From positions 282,288 through 346,287 of the forward strand of contig NZ_JAHXBU010000088.1 in assembly GCF_020178975.1 (NCBI RefSeq): DNA of 64,000 bases, written 5' to 3'. The DNA comes from Cesiribacter sp. SM1. Its GTDB lineage: Bacteria > Bacteroidota > Bacteroidia > Cytophagales > Cyclobacteriaceae. Shown in pieces: positions 35,711 through 44,790 of this stretch. The notes under the pieces are model-generated. The model was not told the DNA's origin, did not search any database, and was given only the letters and a program-made list of their open reading frames with translations. The position numbers were made by a program, and so were the translations under genes. Position 1 is the stretch's first letter. Each line of letters opens with the position of its first letter.

Positions 35711-36655
35711 TTAAGCCTTAGGTTTCCAGCGGGAAAGATCACGGTTGATCAGCTTCTCAAGTTTATCGATATCATCGGCATAGACTTCGCTGTAGAAGCG
35801 CTTTTTCACTTCTGGTGTTACTGGCGGACGTTCCAGGTTTTTCTTCCTGATGTTTTGCACCATTTTTTGTGACGCAGTACTTTTCTTCAACAGCTTTACC
35901 ACACCACCGGGTAATACTGCCTTTGCAGATTTGATCAAAACACCATCGGCACCAATCAGTGAATTGATGAAGCCATTCTTGGGCTTGCCAGACAGGTTGT
36001 AGGTAACTTCCATGTTTGGCTGAAAGCTATCATCTACACCAATAAAGCCAAAGAGTTCCTTCATCACCTTTACAGGGTTTTTCTGCAAATCCTCGTAGAG
36101 GAAAATCTTGATCTGTTCCCGGGGAAAAAACTCAAAATAGCGGGAGAGGTGTTTATAGTAAAAGCCCTCCTGCACCAGATCGTTCCGTGTCCACCACACA
36201 GTATTATTCTTATCCAGGGCATCCTCAAAATTTGGTGTAGGCAGCCTGCCATCTCGTGCAAGGTGCAGGTAGCGGGAGTAGAGTCGGCTGGTAGGTTCAC
36301 GAAGAATAACAATCAGCTTTGCCTCTGGCAGGTATTTGCGGATATTTTCGGGCGAACGCTTACCATACAAGTACATAGGAGAGGTTTCGCCAATGGCCTT
36401 TGCCCTGGTGGCCTGGTTAAAAAGTTTTACATACTCCTCCCATACAGTGACAGACTGTGGATAGTGCTTAAAGCGCTCAGGGTCCTGCTTTCTGCTTCTG
36501 ACAAGCTCTTCTCCCTCTAATTCAAAAAAGTTAGTTTCTTTCACCGGACACATAAATACTTCCGGGTGTTGATCCAGGTATTTATGCAGTGAGGTAGTAC
36601 CTGACTTACCTGCACCGATAATAAGAAATGTTGGCAACAAAGAGTTCATAATCAT
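35711..36655 (-). CDS. PAPS-dependent sulfotransferase
   Basis: The 314-residue protein opens with the 5'-phosphosulfate-binding loop FLIIGAGKSGTTSLHKYLDQ. The 3'-phosphate-binding segment is VILREPTSRLYSRYLH, and FPREQIKIFLYEDLQKNP matches the sulfotransferase core. It probably transfers sulfate from PAPS to a sugar hydroxyl of the polysaccharide or a glycolipid. It lies 64 bases downstream of an acyltransferase gene on the same strand, suggesting a decoration operon. A possible start at an ATG two codons in would change little. The acceptor cannot be read from sequence. Confidence 0.9.
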   Translation of the reverse strand: MIMNSLLPTFLIIGAGKSGTTSLHKYLDQHPEVFMCPVKETNFFELEGEELVRSRKQDPERFKHYPQSVTVWEEYVKLFNQATRAKAIGETSPMYLYGKRSPENIRKYLPEAKLIVILREPTSRLYSRYLHLARDGRLPTPNFEDALDKNNTVWWTRNDLVQEGFYYKHLSRYFEFFPREQIKIFLYEDLQKNPVKVMKELFGFIGVDDSFQPNMEVTYNLSGKPKNGFINSLIGADGVLIKSAKAVLPGGVVKLLKKSTASQKMVQNIRKKNLERPPVTPEVKKRFYSEVYADDIDKLEKLINRDLSRWKPKA

Positions 36656-36719
36656 TTGTAAATCCGGTAAATATAAAAAGTCTGACTGCTACTGAAAATA
36701 GCAGCAGAATACTGCAGTT

Positions 36720-37874
36720 TTATAGGGGCACTACTTCAGCTTTGCCTTTGGTTGCTTGTTTTGCTCTTTTTGTACTGAACAGCCTGTCCTTCAGGCGTAA
36801 AAATCTGCTTTCGTACTGCTGGAAGCTAAGCCAGGAAACCAGCCACACCAGGCAGAAATATAAGACGAAAGATAACCATCCTTTTCCTGTAATGGGTGCC
36901 ATCACTTTGATAAAAACGGCCATAATGGCCCAGTGAAAAACATACATTCCATAAGATACCCTGCCAATTGCTACCATAACCGGATGCTCAAAAAGCCGTA
37001 ATGGGTAAAATTTTGATAAGCTGTTGCTGGTAATTAAACTTATGATGAAGGCTGCAAAGCAAAAGTTCAGCAAAGTATACGACCAAACGTGCTGATAGTT
37101 TTGAATTACACCCACTCCATACCCAAAATTATGAAGATTTTGTTCGGCACCCTGCATTTCCAGCAGGTACCAGTTTAAGCCACCAACCAAAATTGTAAAA
37201 GATGTGGCAGCAATCAGTAAACGGCCCGGATACATTATTCTCTCCGGCAGCCTGAAAAGAGTAATGGCACCACCCATGGCAAAGGCATCGAAGTGGCTTA
37301 GGGTAGACCAGTAGATTGCTTCACCGGCAGCTTCATCACTTAGGCTGCCGCCAATAAGCCACTCACCCAGCAGGTATCTGGCAATTGGCCCTGCAGCAAT
37401 GATGAGCAGTAGCATGCGTTTGAGCCATTTTTCTGAAAGCACAAAGACCAGCAGGGGCCACACCAAGTAAAACTGTTCCTCTACCGAGAGCGACCAGAAA
37501 TGAGTGAAAAGAGGGGAGTGGGTCCAGTCGGCAGAGAGGCGTGTAAAGTTAAAGGTGTAAGTCCATAAATAGGGCAGCATACTAGTGGTGGATTCCGGCA
37601 TGGAAACAAACAGGAACACCAGGCTTACCAGTAGCAGGTAGGTAAAGTAGAGTGGAAAGATGCGCACAGCTCTGCGCCAGTAAAACCTTTTAAGGTAAAA
37701 GTCCAGGGACTGGTTTTTTTCGTGCAGCAGAATACGGGTGATCAGAAAACCAGATAGAACAAAGAAGATTTGTACGCCTATCCAGCCGGCATCAAACAGC
37801 TGAAAGTGAAACAGCATAACCAGTGCAACAGCCAGGGCTCTTATTCCATCCAGAGATCGGATATAATTAGTCAT
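36720..37874 (-). CDS. Acyltransferase family 3 (OafA-like) membrane protein
   Basis: The 384-residue protein has about ten membrane helices. It starts with the family signature YIRSLDGIRALAVALVMLFH and continues GWIGVQIFFVLSGFLITRIL; later FWSLSVEEQFYLVWPLLVF is also diagnostic. Members add acetyl or other acyl groups to sugars of surface polysaccharides from the periplasmic side. No SGNH domain is fused. It heads a probable operon with the sulfotransferase, supporting a role in decorating the locus polysaccharide. Confidence 0.92.
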   Translation of the reverse strand: MTNYIRSLDGIRALAVALVMLFHFQLFDAGWIGVQIFFVLSGFLITRILLHEKNQSLDFYLKRFYWRRAVRIFPLYFTYLLLVSLVFLFVSMPESTTSMLPYLWTYTFNFTRLSADWTHSPLFTHFWSLSVEEQFYLVWPLLVFVLSEKWLKRMLLLIIAAGPIARYLLGEWLIGGSLSDEAAGEAIYWSTLSHFDAFAMGGAITLFRLPERIMYPGRLLIAATSFTILVGGLNWYLLEMQGAEQNLHNFGYGVGVIQNYQHVWSYTLLNFCFAAFIISLITSNSLSKFYPLRLFEHPVMVAIGRVSYGMYVFHWAIMAVFIKVMAPITGKGWLSFVLYFCLVWLVSWLSFQQYESRFLRLKDRLFSTKRAKQATKGKAEVVPL

Positions 37875-37942
37875 AAAAATTAGAAAAATATTCTAAGTTC
37901 TTTAAAGATACATACGATGGGATTAACCATTATACGTAAAGG

Positions 37943-37978
37943 CAAAAAAAAATGCCCGACATAGCCGGACATCTTTTT
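37943..37978 (-). terminator. Terminator of the 2165-residue hydrolase gene
   Basis: On the minus strand a GC-rich hairpin with one mismatch (GATGTCCGG…CGGGCATT) is followed by a run of T, about 20 bases past the stop at 37998. Confidence 0.75.
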
Positions 37979-37997
37979 AGTGAAACTACTCCTCTGA

Positions 37998-40900
37998 TTA
38001 TTGCTTCATAAATCTAACAACTTTACTTGTAAAATCCATAGATTTTATTCGTAAAATATACATTCCCTTGCTAATATTTTCGCTGCCCAGGTTCATCCTG
38101 AATACATTGTCACCTTCCTGTGCCTGAACCTCTTGCAGGTACACGGTTCTGCCCTGTAGGTCCATCACCTGGAGTGTTACCCTGCCCTCCTGTTCAGCCA
38201 GGAAATTTACAAAAAGCTCATCCCGCGTTGGGTTAGGGTAAACGGTGGTCACTTCGTTTGGCTCATCTGTAATACCTGCAGTAGCGGTAGCTTCTTCATT
38301 ATTGTATTTGCTAGCAAGGTTAGCCCCCTCTTTCTCTTTAGCGCCATCACGAATTTCAATTTCCAATGCATTGATGTAACCGTAGCGGGCATACTCTCCA
38401 CCTTCCAGCTCAATGGTAACTTGTTTATTAGGTGCTACTATGTCCCTTATTATTGCCGTTTTCGTTAAGTTATTTTGTACATCCAGGCTAACCTGTTTGT
38501 TGTCGATCTTGTAGAGGGTAACACCATTGTCACTGCCAAAGACAGAGGCAGCATAAAAGCGGAAGTTATATACCAGGTTTGGATCTAATTCAAAAAACTT
38601 CAGACGTGCCGTTGAACCCAGTTCAACAAAATAAAACTGTTCACTTACAGGGTCAGGGTATACACCTGTTCCGTTTGCTACTGGTCCTTTGTTATTATAA
38701 CCATTAAAGTTCTCATCAATTCGAAAATCGATAGGAGTTCCGGAATTTTTGTAATCTTTCAGGTTAGATTTTGTGTACTCCCTTGGTATCAAGTTAGTAT
38801 TATTCCAGGGTGGGGAAGGGGCATTGTAAGAACCACCATAGTTAAAGTTCAGCAATACAATAGACTTAAGTGTAGCTGTTTGAGCCATGTTGCTTTCTGC
38901 AGATACACTACCTTTTACAGCACTGACATAATATTCATACCCTGTATCTTCCACCAGGCCTTCCATATCGGTGTAAGTAGTTGCATTTGGCTCAGTCTGT
39001 GCAATCTCTCTGAAAGCTCCGGCAGGTAACGTTCTTCTGTAAATTTTGAAACCGGACTCACCCTTGCTCCTGTCTATCCATTTTAGCTCGATTAGATGTG
39101 TCCATTTGTTGTTACCACTTTGCTGTATTCTTGCATGGGCCAGAAGCTTACCAGGGCTATACAGTATATTTTCATCGGTATATTCTTCTATTACCATAGC
39201 ATTCAGGAAGCTGCCATGATCTGTTGCCTCACTGCTTACATTTATGGTAACACTGCCATTTACCGGCTTAACGCCATTGATCTGAACAGTATTTTCAATA
39301 TTGCTTTGAACAGGTAGTTTGACAGATTCGCTGCCTATTTGATAGATGGTATTGCCGCCATTACTTTTATAGACACTGCTGCCAAAGAAAATAAAGTTAT
39401 AGATTTTACCTTCTTTCAATCCGGTAACATTTACCTGGCCTTTACTGCCTTTATTGATAACATAAGCGGTTTTAGTAGTGGCATTAGGAAAAACCCCGGA
39501 ATCGTCCAGTGAGGTTTCACCCCATGCCTGAAATTTATTCCAGGTTCCTCTTAGGCTGATCGTGTAGGGTTGTACCTCATTGCTCTCATTGCGCAGAGAA
39601 CTAATATTCGCATTAGAAGGCCATTTATTAGTGTTGTTCCATGGTCTGGATGCACGAAGCGGATAATCATACATAAAATTAACATATGTAGATATTACAT
39701 CGCTTTCTGTGATGCTAATGCTGAAAGTCACATCTGCCTCTAACTCTCCATCTGTTGCTGTAAGCTGCACACCATTGTAGTAGCCAACATCTTTCAACTC
39801 TGGTTTTAAGGTTATAACTGCTTTTTTATTTACAGCATCATACTCCTCCAGTGTAGCAAATGAAGGCAGATAGCGGATAATTAGTGAAAGTTGATCATCA
39901 ACATCAGGGTCTGTTACAGTAAAAGTGTAGGTTTTCTCCATGCCCTGCACAGTATGCATAACACCTGTATAATCAGCTATAAGTGCTGGACCTGTGTTTC
40001 CGGTACCAGGATTATCTCCTGGATTTTCATTTGGATCATCCCCTGGGTCATCTCCTGGATTCTCATCTGGATTATCTCCAGGATTATCAGTATCACCACC
40101 ATCTCCAGGATCTTCGGCGTCATCAGATTCTATTGTTATTATTGAAACTTCGCTCCAAGCAGAGGAGAGATTAGAATTGGAGGCTACTGCTCTCACTCTA
40201 TAATGGTAGGTAGCGCCTGAATTAACATCAGCATCAGTAAAGCTCATGCTATTGGTCTCCAGCAATGCCAGCTGACTGAAGTTAGTACCATCAATACTCT
40301 TCTGTAGCTCATATCCAGATTCATTGTAGGCATTATCTACCCAGCTAACATTCACTAAACCGCTTTCTGTTAATACTGTGCTAAGCTGCGTTGGTGTTAG
40401 TGACTGTGAATTATCTATGTATTCTGATTCTATGATCAAGCCATTGATATAGGAGTACTGCTTAGGGTCTTCCGGGCGTACTGACAAGATGATTTCTCCG
40501 GTGGCAGTAGAAATATTCGTGAAACGAACTGAGTTAGTCGTATTATTTCTAACATCAAGTTGCTTATCTATGCCATTGATATTGTATATGGTAATGATTT
40601 GAACATCTTCTGCATAGGCCTTGCTACCAATAATTGTGAAACTGTAGCTAAGGTCAGGGTTAAGCCCGCTGATTTTGATCTGTCTCTCCTGATCTGTAAA
40701 GCCGTAGTAATGAGTTTTTAATACAGCATCAGGGAAATCCTGATTGGCATCGCTACCAGTTACTGTTCCACCTTCTGCACGTCCAAACCCATCTATAAAT
40801 CTAATATCGGTTGATGTAGAGACACCCTCTGTATTATATGCATTATTGAGTTTGGTGCCTAAAGATGGATATCTTGCTACATTGTTCCAAGGCGCCTGTG

Positions 40901-43900
40901 CCTGTTCATGAAAACTATCATTGAAGTTTATCAAGACTTTCTGATTGGTAACAACCTCTGCAACTGTGACATTTATATTTACGAAGTTGACTGCACCCAA
41001 AGGATCTGTAGCTTTTACGGCAAACTTATATTCACCGGCATGACCATAATTTGGTGTGATGGTAAGGGAGGCAGAATTATTTCCTTTATTAGAAAGTACT
41101 ATAAAAGAGGGGGCTCCCTCCATGGTGAAATCAAGTAGTTCTCCATTAGCATCCCAAGCACTTAAATCAACAGTCCTGCTGGTTTTCTCATAAAGGGTAA
41201 GGGTAACAGGATTGAAGAATCCGGGAGCGGCATTCTCTCCAACAACAAGGGATATTAATTCAGAACAAGTACCTCCTTTTGTGTCTGTTACTTTCAGTAA
41301 AATATTTTCATAAGTACCTGCATCAGCACGCAGCGGGTGAATTTTTAAATCTGCAGTACCATCTTCATTTTGTATTATTGTAGCAAATCCTGGAAGACCT
41401 GTAGCGCTATAGGTGAGTGCATCTTTATCTTTATCCGAAGCTATTAACTTGATCTGTGTTATGTTTTCGTAGCGGACCTGTAAGTTCCCAACCTTTGTCA
41501 TGATGGGTGCATGATTAGTGCCCAGAATGGTTTCAGTATTGCTGTAATCTGAAAAGCTACTGCTTTTGAAAGCTCTTACCTTATAACCGTAGGTTGTTGT
41601 GCCACCTGCAGTCTGATCAAGATAGCTTACTTTATTGGCTGTTGTTGTTGCCAATAGTACACCGTTCCGGTATACCTCAAAACCATCTTCATTAGTGGAA
41701 TTATCCTGCCACTCAAGTAGTACACTGGTATCGTTCTGGCGTACTGCCTTCAATTCTGTAGGTGCATTGACTTCAGTACTACCAGAGCCAATATCGGTTT
41801 TAGTATTTACCCATGTGCCATCATCACCTTTACCGATAAATGCAGATCCGCCACCATTGCCTAGAGCTCTTAGCTGGTAGTAATATCGCGTGTCAGGTTG
41901 CAGGTTACTGTTCAGGTATTCTACTTTATTAGCCTCTACAGTGGCTACAAATTCAAAAGGCCCATCATTGCTCGTGCTGCGGTTTATTTCAAAGCCTGTT
42001 TCGTTAGTGCTGTTATCTGTCCATTTGAGTAATATACTCTGATGGTCTTTTGTGGTCGCTGTAAAAGCTGATGGTGCAACAGGAGTATTCGGTTGGGTGT
42101 ATTCATCCTTAAGTGCTGAAGCAGGAATTTCCTGTTTGACTATACCGGGACCTTCCCAACTCACACGTAGCATTTCACCACCACCAGTTTTTTCAAAATA
42201 TAGTACCTGAATTTTATGAGCACCAGCGGCTAAATACTGTACCTCACTACTTTTATCATTCTCTGAACCATGAGTTCCATCATGATTTACAACTACTTTA
42301 TCATTTATATATAATCTGCTACCATCGTCAGATCTGGTGTAGAATGTGTATTCCCCCGACTCTGGTATGATTATATAGCCATCAAATTTATATGCAAACT
42401 TATCATTAGGTCTGTTAGGATTTGCATTGATGTTGAAAGTTGCGACTGTACCTGTTTTCACTGGTGTAAGTGGGGGAATTTCATCTATCCAATTCAGCGT
42501 AGCCTCGTAATAGCTGTATTTGAGGCCTTGATTGAAAGTGCCGGCAGTAACCTGATTACTAAAAGGTGATTTATTTTTATAAAGATCTACAGCTCTTACA
42601 GCGAAAGTGTACCATTGCTTTTCTGCAAGATCGTTGAGGGTAATTTCAGTTATTGTGCTGGTTGCAATTACCTGCTGATTTACAGCATCAAAAATTTCGT
42701 AAGTAATAACACCCTCTTCATTATTCAAACCTGCTGGCGGGTTCCATTGTAACGAAATGTGAGTTCTGGAAGAACTACTAACTTTTAATCCAGTGGGAGC
42801 AGAACTGCTCACATCAATTTTCTTAGTTTTTCCGCTTGTCCTTGCATAGTCTTTTTCAAGATAAGCATGGCTGCCATTGTTATTTACAGCCCTAAGTCTA
42901 TAGAAATAGCGGGTATAAAAATTAAGGTTTTTGTGAGCAAAGCTCTTGGTATTTGCAGGTAATGTAGCAATCAGTTCCCAAGGTGACTCATTAGTCCTGT
43001 TTGCATACAGCTCGTAACTAGTTTCATTTGCATTATTATCGTCCCATGTCAATATCAACTCTGTCTCTGATACTGCAGCAGCAGTAAAATTGGAGGGAAG
43101 TTGCAGGTTACTGTTTATTTCACCAGTTACAGTTATTGCATTGGAATGTACAGGACTGGGGCAACCTAATCGTTCTGTTACAACCACTGTATAGTTGCCT
43201 GCTTGAGATGTGACTAAACTATCAGCTGTTTCGTTTTCTATTATTCTATCATCTTTGTACCATACGTAGTCTTGATAGGGTTGTCCATTAAGGTCAAGTT
43301 TAGGTGCTCTTAATGTTACAAAATACTTTTCATCGAGTGTGGGAATTGCTGTAGAGCTAGATGCTTTTATTGTTACAGGAGGTGTAAAATCTACTTTTTT
43401 GATTTCCAGTGGAGGCCCCCATTCTGACCAGCTGCTGTTTTCTGTTTTCTGTATTCTTACCCGGTATGATCCTTCCTCGTTAAAAACCAATTCATTTCTA
43501 TTGTCCTTCTGAATGGTTACCTCATCTTTCTGCCATTCATATTGATAGAATCCCTGTTTGATACCCATTGTTCCCTGCACTTCCTCGCCTGGGCAAAAGT
43601 TTGATTTGAACTTAAGGGCATGAGGGCGTAACATATGGGTACGCATCATATAGGAAAAAAAATCATCCTCATGGTACATTACCTTCCAAGTACCGTGTCC
43701 AACTTTAGGGTACAACTGAAGTCTATAGTTGGCTCCTGCTGCTGTATATGATGTTTCTATCTGTTCTGCTGCAGATTGTCTTGGCCTTCCATCCAGGCCA
43801 CCCTGGGCATGCCATAAAGAGGTATATTTTAATCTCTCAACAAAATTGCTAGAATTATGATGGTGTGGTTGAACGCCAGGTTCAGCGGATGACATTAATA

Positions 43901-44495
43901 TGGCACCTGAAATTTTTGTGTAGTTGTCATATGCAATTTTCCACCCGGCACCGCCACCTGCGGAATATCCCTGTAGCATTACACGGTATTCATTTACTCT
44001 TAATTCCTTTATAGCATGATCAATGAACAACCTAATTGCATTTCGTTCGCCCGAATCGAATACACTGCTACAATTCGTGTCTGTGGGTTTGCAACCAACA
44101 GCCTGAGGAGCCATAATGAACCCATCATACTCTCCACTATTGCGTGCATCCAGGTGAATTTTTCCACCATCCTTCAGTTGTTCATCATTGTCAAAGCAAC
44201 TGCTGTACCCATCTTCACCAATACCATGCAACATGATCATCAGTGGATATTTTTTATCAGGGTGGTTAATCAAATCTGATTCCCAATTTTTAGGATACAG
44301 CAAACGGAATGGCATTCCGTTTATTATGAAGGGCTTATATTCCTTTGTCCAGGCACCTAAATTATCTTTGTAAGTCCATTCATGTACTTTGTCATCATTT
44401 CCATAAGGGGATTTTGGTGGTTCACATTTATCCTGGGCAATAACAGAAATACTGCTGCACAGCAGCATGGCAAGGAGAAGTAGAGTTTTTTTCAT
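37998..44495 (-). CDS. Giant T9SS-exported alpha/beta-hydrolase with FN3, PA14 and three PWNN modules
   Basis: This 2165-residue protein has a signal peptide (to about IAQ) and an alpha/beta-hydrolase of esterase type (about 50-290). The nucleophile is Ser178 in LQGYSAGGGAGW, the probable acid Asp235 and the base His267 in VGHGTW. Ig-like regions follow (about 300-455), two FN3 domains, a PA14 domain (about 650-795), two FN3 domains, cadherin-like repeats and PWNN module 1 (about 1180-1360). After an FN3 domain comes an Asp/Gly/Pro/Asn linker, a cadherin-like repeat, PWNN module 2, an FN3 domain and PWNN module 3. It ends in a T9SS sorting domain with TVYPNPTRDELFV and VRFMKQ. It is predicted to be a cell-surface esterase or deacylase acting on polysaccharide. 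Confidence 0.9.
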   Translation of the reverse strand: MKKTLLLLAMLLCSSISVIAQDKCEPPKSPYGNDDKVHEWTYKDNLGAWTKEYKPFIINGMPFRLLYPKNWESDLINHPDKKYPLMIMLHGIGEDGYSSCFDNDEQLKDGGKIHLDARNSGEYDGFIMAPQAVGCKPTDTNCSSVFDSGERNAIRLFIDHAIKELRVNEYRVMLQGYSAGGGAGWKIAYDNYTKISGAILMSSAEPGVQPHHHNSSNFVERLKYTSLWHAQGGLDGRPRQSAAEQIETSYTAAGANYRLQLYPKVGHGTWKVMYHEDDFFSYMMRTHMLRPHALKFKSNFCPGEEVQGTMGIKQGFYQYEWQKDEVTIQKDNRNELVFNEEGSYRVRIQKTENSSWSEWGPPLEIKKVDFTPPVTIKASSSTAIPTLDEKYFVTLRAPKLDLNGQPYQDYVWYKDDRIIENETADSLVTSQAGNYTVVVTERLGCPSPVHSNAITVTGEINSNLQLPSNFTAAAVSETELILTWDDNNANETSYELYANRTNESPWELIATLPANTKSFAHKNLNFYTRYFYRLRAVNNNGSHAYLEKDYARTSGKTKKIDVSSSAPTGLKVSSSSRTHISLQWNPPAGLNNEEGVITYEIFDAVNQQVIATSTITEITLNDLAEKQWYTFAVRAVDLYKNKSPFSNQVTAGTFNQGLKYSYYEATLNWIDEIPPLTPVKTGTVATFNINANPNRPNDKFAYKFDGYIIIPESGEYTFYTRSDDGSRLYINDKVVVNHDGTHGSENDKSSEVQYLAAGAHKIQVLYFEKTGGGEMLRVSWEGPGIVKQEIPASALKDEYTQPNTPVAPSAFTATTKDHQSILLKWTDNSTNETGFEINRSTSNDGPFEFVATVEANKVEYLNSNLQPDTRYYYQLRALGNGGGSAFIGKGDDGTWVNTKTDIGSGSTEVNAPTELKAVRQNDTSVLLEWQDNSTNEDGFEVYRNGVLLATTTANKVSYLDQTAGGTTTYGYKVRAFKSSSFSDYSNTETILGTNHAPIMTKVGNLQVRYENITQIKLIASDKDKDALTYSATGLPGFATIIQNEDGTADLKIHPLRADAGTYENILLKVTDTKGGTCSELISLVVGENAAPGFFNPVTLTLYEKTSRTVDLSAWDANGELLDFTMEGAPSFIVLSNKGNNSASLTITPNYGHAGEYKFAVKATDPLGAVNFVNINVTVAEVVTNQKVLINFNDSFHEQAQAPWNNVARYPSLGTKLNNAYNTEGVSTSTDIRFIDGFGRAEGGTVTGSDANQDFPDAVLKTHYYGFTDQERQIKISGLNPDLSYSFTIIGSKAYAEDVQIITIYNINGIDKQLDVRNNTTNSVRFTNISTATGEIILSVRPEDPKQYSYINGLIIESEYIDNSQSLTPTQLSTVLTESGLVNVSWVDNAYNESGYELQKSIDGTNFSQLALLETNSMSFTDADVNSGATYHYRVRAVASNSNLSSAWSEVSIITIESDDAEDPGDGGDTDNPGDNPDENPGDDPGDDPNENPGDNPGTGNTGPALIADYTGVMHTVQGMEKTYTFTVTDPDVDDQLSLIIRYLPSFATLEEYDAVNKKAVITLKPELKDVGYYNGVQLTATDGELEADVTFSISITESDVISTYVNFMYDYPLRASRPWNNTNKWPSNANISSLRNESNEVQPYTISLRGTWNKFQAWGETSLDDSGVFPNATTKTAYVINKGSKGQVNVTGLKEGKIYNFIFFGSSVYKSNGGNTIYQIGSESVKLPVQSNIENTVQINGVKPVNGSVTINVSSEATDHGSFLNAMVIEEYTDENILYSPGKLLAHARIQQSGNNKWTHLIELKWIDRSKGESGFKIYRRTLPAGAFREIAQTEPNATTYTDMEGLVEDTGYEYYVSAVKGSVSAESNMAQTATLKSIVLLNFNYGGSYNAPSPPWNNTNLIPREYTKSNLKDYKNSGTPIDFRIDENFNGYNNKGPVANGTGVYPDPVSEQFYFVELGSTARLKFFELDPNLVYNFRFYAASVFGSDNGVTLYKIDNKQVSLDVQNNLTKTAIIRDIVAPNKQVTIELEGGEYARYGYINALEIEIRDGAKEKEGANLASKYNNEEATATAGITDEPNEVTTVYPNPTRDELFVNFLAEQEGRVTLQVMDLQGRTVYLQEVQAQEGDNVFRMNLGSENISKGMYILRIKSMDFTSKVVRFMKQ
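39995..40115 (-). repeat. Low-complexity Asp/Gly/Pro/Asn linker repeat
   Basis: Within the 2165-residue hydrolase gene, imperfect repeats of the codons for (D/E)NPGD(D/N)P encode an acidic, flexible linker of about 40 residues between FN3 and cadherin-like domains. It is in frame and coding, not a CRISPR array, and the repeat number could vary between strains. Confidence 0.7.
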
Positions 44496-44725
44496 ATCAA
44501 AAAATTACATAACAGTTGCTTGTATGCTATATGTAAGCTTTAAAGTCGTAAAATTAAATATTTATTGGATAAAGAAAAGTTAAAAGCAAAAAATTGATAT
44601 TTAAGTAGAAAAAATTATATTTATTATTGCTTTTGGTATAATGGGTACTTGTAAGGTAAACTGAAAATCATGAGTCTGATTATTGCTTATCCGGATCAAT
44701 ACCTTGAAAAACTTACACCTTATAC

Positions 44726-44754
44726 GAAAAAAGCAGCCATCAGGCTGCTTTTTC
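44726..44754 (-). terminator. Terminator of the 1609-residue hydrolase gene
   Basis: An 11-base stem (AAAAAGCAGCC with GGCTGCTTTTT) and an ATCA loop, with T runs on both sides, lies 37 bases past the stop on the minus strand. Confidence 0.88.
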
Positions 44755-44790
44755 AGGTAAAATCTTAGATTAAAACTAACAATGTCGCAG

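Noticed and set aside
39995..40115. Repetitive stretch that could look like a small CRISPR or minisatellite
   Set aside because: It is in frame within the 2165-residue gene and encodes an Asp/Gly/Pro/Asn linker; no regular spacers.
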